Shown: positions 1 through 7,296 of the stretch, in pieces
How positions within the stretch are numbered: the stretch's first letter is position 1
How the letters are laid out: the number at the start of each line of letters is the position of its first letter
Assembly: GCA_900767415.1 (NCBI GenBank)
Contig: CAAFYZ010000045.1
Location: 1-64,000, forward strand
Origin: Clostridia bacterium
Lineage (GTDB): Bacteria; Bacillota; Clostridia; Oscillospirales; CAG-272
DNA length: 64,000 bases
Direction: 5' to 3'
Translations under genes and position numbers: made by a program
The notes under the pieces: model-generated
The model's input: the letters and a program-made list of their open reading frames with translations, nothing else
Told to the model about the DNA's origin: nothing
The model's database searches: none

Positions 1-330
1 CATGGTCGCCAACCTTCGCTTCGATACACTCAGCTCGTTTGGCTTCCTGTCTTCTGCGACTTCGCTCAGAAAACCGTCCACCGGACGCTTTTCTATCGCT
101 CACCTCAGTTCGGGTGCACCAACGAAAGAAGAGGAAACAGATTCGTTTTTTTGTGCACCCGGGACTCGAACCTCGTCGCTTCGCGACTGGTTCGAGTGTC
201 GTGGCTCGCATAGTCGTCGCCTGTCGCCTCGGTACACTCGGCTCTGCCGACTCCTTGCTCCCTACGACTTCGCTCAGAAAACCGTCCACCGGACGCTTTT
301 CTTTCGCTCACCTCAGTTCGGGTGCACCAA
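1..330. repeat. Direct repeat with 208-bp period
   Basis: Positions 57-122 and 265-330 are 66-bp copies differing at one base. The same 208-bp offset holds further upstream (25-30 and 233-238 both read TACACT) and weakly back to position 1, so the repeat probably continues beyond the window edge. Each copy ends in GGGTGCACCAA. No RBS-supported gene was found here; the overlapping short ORFs on both strands look like repeat read-through. Confidence 0.8.
149..179 (-). repeat. 31-bp direct repeat, left copy, with tRNA T-arm sequence
   Basis: Identical over 31 bases to 1811-1841. Read on the minus strand it contains GGTTCGAGTCC, the classic tRNA T-loop and B-box sequence, followed by CGGGTGCAC. 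The 5-bp T stem is imperfect and no D or anticodon arm precedes it, so this is a tRNA 3'-end fragment rather than a tRNA gene. Such fragments are typical of integrase attachment sites. Confidence 0.75.
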
Positions 331-396
331 ATTGAATGAAGATTTCTGATTTATAACAAAAACAGTAGTGTATTTTATTCGCACGAATAACGATGG

Positions 397-425
397 TTGA
401 AAAAATATGAGAACTATGCTATAAT
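397..425 (+). promoter_or_regulatory. Sigma-A promoter for the 466-1659 gene
   Basis: TTGAAA (397-402), a 17-bp spacer and TATAAT (420-425) with an upstream TGC extension. The predicted start lies about 35 bases before the RBS of the 466 gene. Confidence 0.7.
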
Positions 426-465
426 ATAGAAAACACGACAAGCAAATATAAAGAGGAACGGCAAT

Positions 466-1659
466 ATGGGCATATTCGATGTTTTTAAGAAAAGAAAACA
501 AAATAAAGAGATTGCGAATACTTCAACGCAATCGTTGGCGATAAACGACGCGGATAAAGGATTGGAAGTTGTATTGGAGTCTCTTCCGACAACATTCGAT
601 ATAACGCAAGGTCACTTGGTCGAAATCACAGAACCTTCCGTTTTGGCTCGAATAGATGCGGTTATCCCGGCAGCGAGTATTACAGGTACGAACATTGCCA
701 AAGTCGTGGGGAGTACGGGAGAAACACTGTATAAGGTTGTTTTGAAAAACGGCGGACAGCTAGTAGATTCTCGTACCGTTGCCGGAGCGAAGAGAGCCAT
801 GACTATGGGGAAGAATGGCATTGCCGAACACGCAAACCTGTTAGAAGCGACTCCGTCCGAACTCGGTAAAGTGGCGAATGTCGGTGCAACCGCATTTAGT
901 GTCGCATCGATTATTGTTGGTCAATACTATATGCAGCAAATCGACACAAAGATCGGAGCAATAGCGGATGAACTAAAAGGCATTGCGTCAACCCTTGATA
1001 TTCAGTATAGAAGCCAAGCGGCATCGCTTATTGAGTCGGTTTACAATATCTCAAAATTCCAAACGGATACCATAGCCAATGAAGAGTTGCGACTCCGTGA
1101 ATTGGATAACATTCAAGAGCTTCGAAAAGATTGTCAGACGTTACTAAATCAAGCGGAGGCGGAGATCGAAACGATTTTGGGAACGGAACAGCCGACCTAT
1201 GATAGTTATGTCTATGCAATCAAGAAGATAGAGAAGTGGATCCGTTACCAATCAATCCTTGTTCAGGTTCTTGCCCAAATCAATGAGTCGGACTTCGCTT
1301 TGAGTATGGGGACAAAGACAAAAGAACACTGCTATGGTTCGTTTGGATTACATACCAAAAAGTTAAATGAAATCCATATACGAATACTTTCTTGGCACAA
1401 AGAGCAATGCGAGCATTTGCAAATTGACATTGATGAAGAAAAACGCAAGAATACAGGATTTTTTGCAAAGTTATTGGAGAAACCGATAGCCGCAATAAAA
1501 GAAGACTGGATGTATAAATCGCTCGATAAAGAGACAGTGTACTTAATTAAAAGTCAAACAGCTGAGGTGCAACAGCTTTCCTATGATACGGATAATTCGT
1601 TTGCGGAAGATGTTGAAATTGTTGTTCGAGGCGATAAAAAGTATTATTTAGCCAAGTAA
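466..1659 (+). CDS. Unrecognised AT-rich accessory protein, 397 aa
   Basis: I do not recognise the family. The start is ATG 466, preceded by AGAGGAACGG at a suitable distance. The N-terminus is basic (KKRKQNK, residues 8-14) with no signal peptide. Residues 138-156 form one hydrophobic, small-residue-rich segment (starting VANVGATAFSV), which could be a membrane-inserting helix. It is followed by a long helical, probably coiled-coil region (about 157-240) rich in Glu, Gln and Leu. The gene is visibly richer in A and T than the housekeeping genes and stands alone, with its own promoter. Its only companions are the two 31-bp tRNA-like direct repeats at 149 and 1811. This suggests acquired DNA. 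A toxin, phage-resistance or satellite cargo role is possible but is inference only. Confidence 0.75.
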   Translation: MGIFDVFKKRKQNKEIANTSTQSLAINDADKGLEVVLESLPTTFDITQGHLVEITEPSVLARIDAVIPAASITGTNIAKVVGSTGETLYKVVLKNGGQLVDSRTVAGAKRAMTMGKNGIAEHANLLEATPSELGKVANVGATAFSVASIIVGQYYMQQIDTKIGAIADELKGIASTLDIQYRSQAASLIESVYNISKFQTDTIANEELRLRELDNIQELRKDCQTLLNQAEAEIETILGTEQPTYDSYVYAIKKIEKWIRYQSILVQVLAQINESDFALSMGTKTKEHCYGSFGLHTKKLNEIHIRILSWHKEQCEHLQIDIDEEKRKNTGFFAKLLEKPIAAIKEDWMYKSLDKETVYLIKSQTAEVQQLSYDTDNSFAEDVEIVVRGDKKYYLAK

Positions 1660-1810
1660 AATAAAATGCGCTGTTTGGGAAAATCCCGGATAACAAATTG
1701 TCTTTATTTTCGGTCAACTCTAAAGATGTCGACTTGCTTGCATTTATCAAGAGAAATGCGCTAAAGTGCTTATTGTCGGAAACATACCCGAAAACCGCCC
1801 GAAAATGAGA

Positions 1811-1841
1811 TTTTGTGCACCCGGGACTCGAACCTCGTCGC
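1811..1841 (-). repeat. 31-bp direct repeat, right copy, with tRNA T-arm sequence
   Basis: Exact copy of 149-179, starting 1662 bases after it. Similarity ends sharply at both edges. No complete tRNA can be folded around it on either strand. Confidence 0.75.
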
Positions 1842-1886
1842 CTCGTTGTCGTATTTTACTTTGTAAAGAGAGCAAAAAGAAAAACA

Positions 1887-1916
1887 GACCGCCACCCGAT
1901 ATCGGGCGGCGGTCTT
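1887..1916. terminator. Bidirectional terminator hairpin
   Basis: GACCGCC and GGCGGTC arms with an inner CCCGAT/ATCGGG stem and one mismatch. A-rich sequence lies before it and TTTAT after it, so it could serve either strand. Confidence 0.6.
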
Positions 1917-1948
1917 TATGGTTTGAGAAGAAGCGAAGGATATGCAGG

Positions 1949-1992
1949 AAAACGCAGAAAATGCAAAGTATTCTTTGCATTTTCTGCGTTTT
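1949..1992. terminator. Perfect 20-bp inverted repeat, probable terminator of the protease gene
   Basis: The arms 1949-1968 and 1973-1992 are perfectly complementary with a 4-base loop, and each arm ends in four A or four T. Its core (1961-1980) has the same 8-4-8 architecture as the small dyad found at other gene ends in this window. Confidence 0.65.
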
Positions 1993-2070
1993 GAGACGGT
2001 GGGAAAAGGCGACGATTGTTTCCTGCGTTGCTTTTGCTTTGCCTGCCGAAAAACTTTTTGTCGGCGGGCG

Positions 2071-5000
2071 TTACCAATATCTTTCTTTTTCAAAAAAGCG
2101 ATAGAGCAAAAATCCGCCGACACCGAAGAAGAGAATAGCACCGATGACGATGCCGAAGATCGCCCCCTCGGAAAGTCCCGCTTTTCCGTCATCGGGGGCG
2201 GGAGCAGGAGCAGGAGCGGGTTTTTCTTCTGTCGCGCCGCCCGTGCCGTCGTCGGGATTTCCTCCCGAGCCGTTGTCGGAATCGCTCCCCGCACCGCCCG
2301 AGGTGCCGCCCGACGGCAGGAATTCATAGATTGCCGTCAGCGACAGATCGCCCGTTACGACGAAGGTATATTCTTTTTGCGTGCTGACAATCTCGCCGTC
2401 GGCATTCTGCCAATGGCGGAAAATCTTTCCTTCTTCGGGCGCGTTTGCGATAACCGTGACGGTATCGCCCTCCCGATACGATTCGCCCTCGCTCTGAAGA
2501 GTGCCGCCGCTCACGAGTATTTTGGGCGGTTCGATTTTTTCGATGGTGAGATCGGCGATCTCGCCGCCGTCCTTGTCAAAATGTCTGCTGCACGCCGTGC
2601 AGTCTTTATGCCCTTTGGTGCCGGTCGCGGTGGCGGTCGGGGGAACTTCATCGACCCACGCGCCGAAGGCGTGCGCATTCGGGTCACGGGGGATCGTCAG
2701 GGCGTCCCGGGTAGTTTTGACTTTGTTCCCGTCAAAATATTGCCCGCAGGACGCGCAGTGATAATGCGCCATGCACCCGGGTGCCGTGCAGGTGGCAGGG
2801 ACTTCTTCGATCTGCGTCCCGTAGGCGTGGGGGAGGGGTGCAAGATCCTCTTTGCGTTCCTGTATCGAAAAGGCGGCATTTTCAAATGCGGGCGTCGTAT
2901 ATCGTATTTTTCCTTTTGCGGTGCAGGAGGCGGGGAAAAGGACGATTTTGGTCGCCGTTACGCTTTCGCTCTCCGTGTGGGTTTTGTCATGCCCGCAGAC
3001 CCTTTCCGCTTTGCAGACGTCGTCCGACCAGGTGTAGACGGCTTCTCCGAAGAGATGCCCGAGGGCGTCACCGTATGCCGCCCCGCAGACTTCGCAACGC
3101 GCCTTTTCCGTACAGGTCGCCGTCCCGCCCGAATGGGCTTCTTTGTTCAGAATCTCCGTACAATCGGCATAGGTGCAGAGGCGGTAGTGGTATTTTCCGT
3201 CCGCCGAGAGATACCACGCATTGCCCGGGGTGTGGACATAGTGCCCCGCGGGGGTGATGACAAAACCGCATTTTGTGCAACGGACGGGGTGCGTCTCGTC
3301 CGCCGTTTCTCTGTCCGGGGTGTGCGCTTCAAAGTTGAAGGTTTCTTTGCAGGTTGAGCAGGTGTCAAAGTGCCCGCTCTGATCCTTCCCGCCGTATTTT
3401 ATCGTGTTGTGTGGTGCGGTGTCACCGTATGCCGCTCCGCAGACTTCGCAACGCGCTTTTTCCGTACAGGTCGCCGTCCCGCCGATGCAGTGCCCGCTCT
3501 CACGGTGCGCCACGTTCCTTTTACAGAGGCGCGTATGCGTGCCGTCGCCGTTGCTTATCCAATCGCCGAAGTCGTGATTTTCGTCGGCGGGGATCGTAAG
3601 ATCGGCGATCTCCCCGCCGTCCGAGCCGAAGTGCTTATGACACAGCGTGCAGTCTTTATGTCCTTTGGTTCCCGATGTCACGCAATCGGCGGAAATCTCA
3701 TCGACCCATGCGCCGAAGGCGTGCGCGTTCGGGTCGATCGCGATCTTCAGTGCTTCCGCCGTCGTTTCTTTTTTCTCTTTGTCAAAATAGATGCCGCACT
3801 CCGAGCAGAGATAGTGCGCGCGCATTCCGTAAGAAGAGCAGGTCGGAGCGACCTCTGTTATCAGAGCACCGTAGCGGTGCACGGTGCTTTCGGGAGTTTC
3901 GTCCCGCAGTTTCGTATACGCCTTGATACGGGCGATCCGTCCGCCGTAGGCAATGAAATCGTAGCCGTAGGAGGTCTTTTGAAAAGAGGGCTTTTTTGCC
4001 TCCGACTGTATGGTACGCATACTCGCACTGCCCGATGCGTCGGCGACTTCCGCGACGACGGAAAAATACGTGCCGGCGGCGACTTTGACGGGGGTGTCGA
4101 GCTTTACGGTCTGATAACCGCCGTAGCGGAAAGTCTGCGTCTTCTCGGCAGCGAGAATCCCGCTTTCTGCCGACGATTCCGTCTGATCTTTCAGATTTAT
4201 GTAAACTTTGATTGTCACAGAGACGTCGTTCCCGGAAAAACCGACGTTGACTGCTTCGATATACTCCGCTTTGGTTGCAGTTCCTTTTTTGGCTTCGTAC
4301 ACGTTCGCGGCTTGTTTCAGACGGTACAGTCCGAGATCGCTTTCGCTGTTGTCATAATAATAATTATAATCGAAGGCATCTTTTGCGGCGTAGGAGAACG
4401 TCCAGGCGGTGGACGACGAAATGTTGCTTTCGTACGTCAGATAGAAATACCCGTTATCGCTGTAACTGTTTTTGACGAGCCAGCCGCCGTTTTGTGTTAC
4501 GTTTCCGGGGCGGAACAGACTCTTGTCGATGTTGTCGTCCCAGCCGACCAAGGTGATCGCATGGGCGATTCCGTTGGAGACTGCCTTGTCGTTGTAATAC
4601 GGTTTTGTCCCGCCGTCGTAATAGCAGGTGGCGGTTACCGCGCCGTATTCGGCGATGGCTCTTTTGATTTCCGCAATCCTCTCGTCGCCCGTCAACCCGG
4701 AAAGGATCAGGTTCGCGCTTTCGAGACGGTAGAGAGCATTCTCCGCGACATCCGCCTGCGGGGTGTTGCCCGCGATCGGACCCTGCCACATACTTAAGAG
4801 GGCAGCGGTGTGTTCGATTTGCCCGGCGGCACTTTGCCAGTTGCCGGCGGCTTCACTGCGATAATCGGCGTTGTTCCCGAGCGGGTCGGCGGCTCTGACA
4901 TATTTTCTGAAAGCCAACGCCTGCGGATTCAGCCGCAGGGTGTCTTTGGTACCGAGCCGATGTTTCAGAATCGACGCCTCGGAAGCATGGACGGCGGCGT

Positions 5001-5241
5001 ATGCCCAGCAGAGATTGGTCGCCCCCTGATCTTTTACCGGGGTCAAAGCGTCCCGCGGGTCGAATTTCGGCAGGGCGGCAATCTGTTCCGCGGAATCAAA
5101 AAAATGCCCGGAATCCGTATCGGCGGATGCCGCGCTCGCTGTCAAAAGATTCTCTCGGAAAAGGGCGGTCATCGGCAGTGCCCATAAGAGCGTTACCAGA
5201 ACGAAGATTCCGATCCGCCGAAGCGACTTTTTTTGTTTCAT
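2071..5241 (-). CDS. Secreted papain-like (C1) cysteine protease with Cys-rich repeats and C-terminal membrane anchor
   Basis: 1056 aa, start ATG 5241 after GGAGGAAAAT. Residues 1-40 form a signal peptide (basic start, hydrophobic core, ending SAASA). The C1 peptidase domain follows: Gln72, Cys78 in TNLCWAY, His227 in GIAHAITLVGWDD and Asn258 in WLVKNSY, matching the papain Gln-Cys-His-Asn set. A beta-sandwich-like region covers about 290-445. From about 450 to 860 come repeated modules with paired CxxC motifs and HAFGAW or HxFGxW signatures, resembling small zinc-ribbon-like surface repeats. An InlB-type repeat (about 890-960) and a Gly/Ser/Pro-Ala linker precede one transmembrane helix and a short basic tail. 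The arrangement suggests a cell-anchored protease for host or dietary protein. The CxxC modules resemble those at the start of the 44063 lipoprotein. Confidence 0.88.
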   Translation of the reverse strand: MKQKKSLRRIGIFVLVTLLWALPMTALFRENLLTASAASADTDSGHFFDSAEQIAALPKFDPRDALTPVKDQGATNLCWAYAAVHASEASILKHRLGTKDTLRLNPQALAFRKYVRAADPLGNNADYRSEAAGNWQSAAGQIEHTAALLSMWQGPIAGNTPQADVAENALYRLESANLILSGLTGDERIAEIKRAIAEYGAVTATCYYDGGTKPYYNDKAVSNGIAHAITLVGWDDNIDKSLFRPGNVTQNGGWLVKNSYSDNGYFYLTYESNISSSTAWTFSYAAKDAFDYNYYYDNSESDLGLYRLKQAANVYEAKKGTATKAEYIEAVNVGFSGNDVSVTIKVYINLKDQTESSAESGILAAEKTQTFRYGGYQTVKLDTPVKVAAGTYFSVVAEVADASGSASMRTIQSEAKKPSFQKTSYGYDFIAYGGRIARIKAYTKLRDETPESTVHRYGALITEVAPTCSSYGMRAHYLCSECGIYFDKEKKETTAEALKIAIDPNAHAFGAWVDEISADCVTSGTKGHKDCTLCHKHFGSDGGEIADLTIPADENHDFGDWISNGDGTHTRLCKRNVAHRESGHCIGGTATCTEKARCEVCGAAYGDTAPHNTIKYGGKDQSGHFDTCSTCKETFNFEAHTPDRETADETHPVRCTKCGFVITPAGHYVHTPGNAWYLSADGKYHYRLCTYADCTEILNKEAHSGGTATCTEKARCEVCGAAYGDALGHLFGEAVYTWSDDVCKAERVCGHDKTHTESESVTATKIVLFPASCTAKGKIRYTTPAFENAAFSIQERKEDLAPLPHAYGTQIEEVPATCTAPGCMAHYHCASCGQYFDGNKVKTTRDALTIPRDPNAHAFGAWVDEVPPTATATGTKGHKDCTACSRHFDKDGGEIADLTIEKIEPPKILVSGGTLQSEGESYREGDTVTVIANAPEEGKIFRHWQNADGEIVSTQKEYTFVVTGDLSLTAIYEFLPSGGTSGGAGSDSDNGSGGNPDDGTGGATEEKPAPAPAPAPDDGKAGLSEGAIFGIVIGAILFFGVGGFLLYRFFEKERYW

Positions 5242-5272
5242 ATTTTCCTCCGAGCGATGTTCTTACGTCTAA

Positions 5273-5300
5273 ATTATACCATAGATTCTCCGAAAATCAA
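5273..5300 (-). promoter_or_regulatory. Promoter of the protease gene
   Basis: On the minus strand: TTGATT, a 16-bp spacer and TATAAT, about 35 bases upstream of the start codon. Confidence 0.55.
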
Positions 5301-5404
5301 GTCTTCGCACCGCGGCGGCGCACGAAGTTACAAAAAATCAAAATTTCCCGCACCGTCGTGCGGGGGAAAACGCTGAATCGCAAAAAACTGTAATTCCGCA
5401 ATCC

Positions 5405-5433
5405 TTGACAAATTTCTACACTTGTGCTATAAT
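5405..5433 (+). promoter_or_regulatory. Consensus sigma-A promoter of the barnase-like gene
   Basis: TTGACA, exactly 17 bp, then TATAAT with a TGC extension before the -10 box. Both hexamers match consensus fully, so high expression is expected unless it is repressed. Confidence 0.8.
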
Positions 5434-5482
5434 ATGGTTGTCGAACCGATGCCGGAAAAATAAAAACGGAGGATAAGAAAAA

Positions 5483-6082
5483 TTGAACAAGGAAAGAGAT
5501 TATTACAAAAATCATAAAAAAAGCATATGGTTTTTTTCTATTGTGTTGTTGCTTGCTCTTCTTATTATGCCTGTGATTACAACGAGAAGAATGAACAGAA
5601 CAACATCTTATACCAATAAGGAAGATGTGGCGCGATATATTATGCAATATCATGAACTTCCGAAGAATTATGTAACAAAGTACGGAATGGATTATATGGT
5701 CGATCATAATAAAAATACGAAAGGTTATCTGATGGGGGGAGACACGCACATCAATACAGAGAAACTTAAAGAATTCGGTGTAAGCAAAGACGCCACGTTG
5801 AAAGAGTGTGATATTCCGTTTGGCTCATATAACATTCTGCAAAACCGCGGGAAAGACAGATTGGTGTATACTTGCAACACGGCGAATGTTCGCGTTTTTT
5901 ATACGGACGATCATTATAAATCTTTTGCTGAACTGACAGCATTTCAATTGCAATTGACAAGAAATATATTTTGGATTATTTTTGCTTGTTATTCTGTGGG
6001 GCTTGTTGCCTTTTATGTCGGAATAAGTGTTTCCGAAAGGAAGAAGTCGTGTCAAGAACAATTTTCTGAGGAAAATACATAA
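5483..6082 (+). CDS. Barnase-family ribonuclease anchored by two membrane helices
   Basis: 199 aa, TTG start 5483 with GGAGG 10 bases upstream; no better ATG exists. Residues 15-33 and about 158-178 are hydrophobic helices. Basic residues before the first (KNHKKS) and after the second (ERKKS) place residues 35-155 outside the membrane. That segment aligns with barnase: DVARYIMQYHELPKNYVTK (48-66), GGD (85-87), KECDI (107-111), RGKDR (122-126) and DDHYKSF (142-148). Lys66, Glu108, Arg122, Arg126 and His144 match barnase Lys27, Glu73, Arg83, Arg87 and His102, including the catalytic Glu/His pair. The Arg59 position is Thr92. The gene is AT-rich and has its own strong promoter and terminator. 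No barstar-like inhibitor is encoded nearby. Guanyl-type RNase activity outside the cell is inferred from family membership; altered or lost activity is possible because of the Arg59 change. Confidence 0.8.
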   Translation: MNKERDYYKNHKKSIWFFSIVLLLALLIMPVITTRRMNRTTSYTNKEDVARYIMQYHELPKNYVTKYGMDYMVDHNKNTKGYLMGGDTHINTEKLKEFGVSKDATLKECDIPFGSYNILQNRGKDRLVYTCNTANVRVFYTDDHYKSFAELTAFQLQLTRNIFWIIFACYSVGLVAFYVGISVSERKKSCQEQFSEENT

Positions 6083-6091
6083 AACAACAAA

Positions 6092-6126
6092 GGGGCGGGT
6101 CAGATGACCCGCCCCGGATTTTTTTA
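6092..6126. terminator. Bidirectional terminator between convergent genes
   Basis: A perfect 10-bp GC stem (GGGGCGGGTC paired with GACCCGCCCC) with a 4-base loop is followed by seven T and preceded by an A-rich run. It separates the barnase-like gene from the 6139 gene. Confidence 0.85.
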
Positions 6127-6138
6127 CGCGAAGACCGA

Positions 6139-6999
6139 TTAAGAAAACGGCGTAGACCAAAGCGTCTTTTGATCGAAGCCGAAGACCTGCACGACCTCCA
6201 CCTTGTCGGAGGTCGCGAGATCGTAGGGGAGAACGAGCGCGTGATCGCAAAGATCGATGCCCGCCGCCGCGGCATAGGCATACCACACAAGGTGCGCGCA
6301 TTGGGTGCCGACGGCGATCGTGTTTTTATCCGTAAAAATCCCGGCGAACGCATGGTAAGGAATTCCGTGAAGGTTTTCTCTCGCGTAGGCCGCGACCGCT
6401 TTGCGGGTGGCGGCGTCTGCCTTCGGACGCAGGATCATAAAATTCATGCGGTTCGTAAAATCGCCGACCGTCCCGATGCGGGAGGTCTGTCCGTATGCCG
6501 TCGCCTGCAATACCTCGCCTCTTTCGGCGTCGGTTACTATGCCGGCGTGTCCCATGCGGAAGGCGGAAAAGTGCGTGGAGGAAGTGATCAGAATATCCCC
6601 GTCTTCCAAAAATCCGACGACCGAAAGCTTTCCGTCCGCGAGATAATCGGTGCACATCAGAGGGGCAAAAACATCATGCTCTACTTCATATTTCGTAAAG
6701 CGACACGCCTGCACGGAAAGAATCCCGACAATCCCGTCCTCGCCGCGCGTGCGCGCACGGTCGATGCCGATCTTCGTCAGTCCGGTCTGCCGATACAGAA
6801 GAGCATAGTCTTCTTCGGAGAGCGTTTGTTTGCGGAGGAGGGATTCGATCCCGATTTTTTCTTCCGTCGGCATAGAGACGGCCGCTTCTGCGTCGGAGAG
6901 AAGAAAGGCAAAACAGAGAAAAAGATACAGAACGCACGCCACTATCAAAATGACGGAAAAGAGCGGGAAGAAACCGCGGCGCGTCTTGGGGCGTCTCAT
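6139..6999 (-). CDS. Secreted or anchored permuted NlpC/P60-like (YiiX/YycO-type) protein
   Basis: 286 aa from ATG 6999, chosen because AAAGGAGATTTTCGC precedes it; the longer ORF start at 7077 lacks an RBS. An N-terminal hydrophobic helix (about residues 13-38) acts as signal or anchor. The domain order is GDILITSS, then GHAGIVTD (His), then GTQCAHLVW (Cys). A His before the Cys is the circularly permuted papain arrangement seen in YiiX/YaeF and YycO families. These usually act as amidases or thioesterases on cell-wall peptides or lipids, but the substrate here is unknown. It shares an intergenic terminator with the barnase-like gene and is otherwise unlinked to it. Confidence 0.75.
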   Translation of the reverse strand: MRRPKTRRGFFPLFSVILIVACVLYLFLCFAFLLSDAEAAVSMPTEEKIGIESLLRKQTLSEEDYALLYRQTGLTKIGIDRARTRGEDGIVGILSVQACRFTKYEVEHDVFAPLMCTDYLADGKLSVVGFLEDGDILITSSTHFSAFRMGHAGIVTDAERGEVLQATAYGQTSRIGTVGDFTNRMNFMILRPKADAATRKAVAAYARENLHGIPYHAFAGIFTDKNTIAVGTQCAHLVWYAYAAAAGIDLCDHALVLPYDLATSDKVEVVQVFGFDQKTLWSTPFS

Positions 7000-7173
7000 G
7001 CGAAAATCTCCTTTTTTTCGGAATCCGACACGGTTTTTCTTGTGTCTTATTGTGCCCGGATATGAAAAGAATAACAAAAAGAGACGTTTCTTTCAAGGAT
7101 TGCTATGGGAACGAAACAAAAATTTTTCTCCGTAGGATCGACGGCACTTTTCTCTCTCTCTTGTAGAGTCCGC

Positions 7174-7202
7174 TTGACAGGACGGGGAAAAGATGCTATA
7201 CT
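7174..7202 (+). promoter_or_regulatory. Promoter upstream of the 7297 lipoprotein
   Basis: TTGACA (7174-7179), 17 bp, TATACT (7197-7202). The leader to the start codon is about 88 bases. Confidence 0.75.
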
Positions 7203-7224
7203 GAAGTTACATCGACGCGGCGCG

Positions 7225-7251
7225 AAAGAGCGGTACTTCGGCTCTTTTTTT
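7225..7251 (+). terminator. Intrinsic-terminator-like hairpin inside the 7297 gene leader
   Basis: AAAGAGC (7225-7231) pairs with GCTCTTT (7241-7247) and seven T follow (7245-7251). It lies only about 15 bases after the predicted start of transcription and before the gene, so it could attenuate expression or end a very short RNA. Confidence 0.5.
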
Positions 7252-7296
7252 CGAAAGTGCGGCGCGGTATTTGACAAAGATACGAAGGAGAAAAAG

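Larger units (their letters stand above)
1660..2070. other. Gap of about 410 bases holding a repeat copy and two hairpins
   Basis: No gene is supported here. The gap holds the right 31-bp repeat (1811-1841), a GC-rich hairpin (1887-1914) and a 20-bp perfect inverted repeat (1949-1992). The hairpins probably end transcription from the 466 gene on the plus strand and from the protease gene on the minus strand. Confidence 0.7.

Noticed and set aside
149..260. Complete tRNA gene on the minus strand
   Set aside because: Only the T-loop and a partial acceptor end are present; the T stem has mismatches and no D or anticodon arm can be drawn.
57..330. CRISPR-like repeats
   Set aside because: Two 66-bp copies 208 bp apart, without a series of uniform repeats and spacers or any cas gene.
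1942..3357. 471-codon plus-strand frame over the protease end
   Set aside because: Low-complexity product antisense to conserved repeats and the membrane anchor of the protease.
5483..6999. Permuted NlpC/P60-like protein as immunity partner of the barnase-like RNase
   Set aside because: The genes are convergent with a strong terminator between them, and the neighbour shows hydrolase motifs, not a barstar-like inhibitor.
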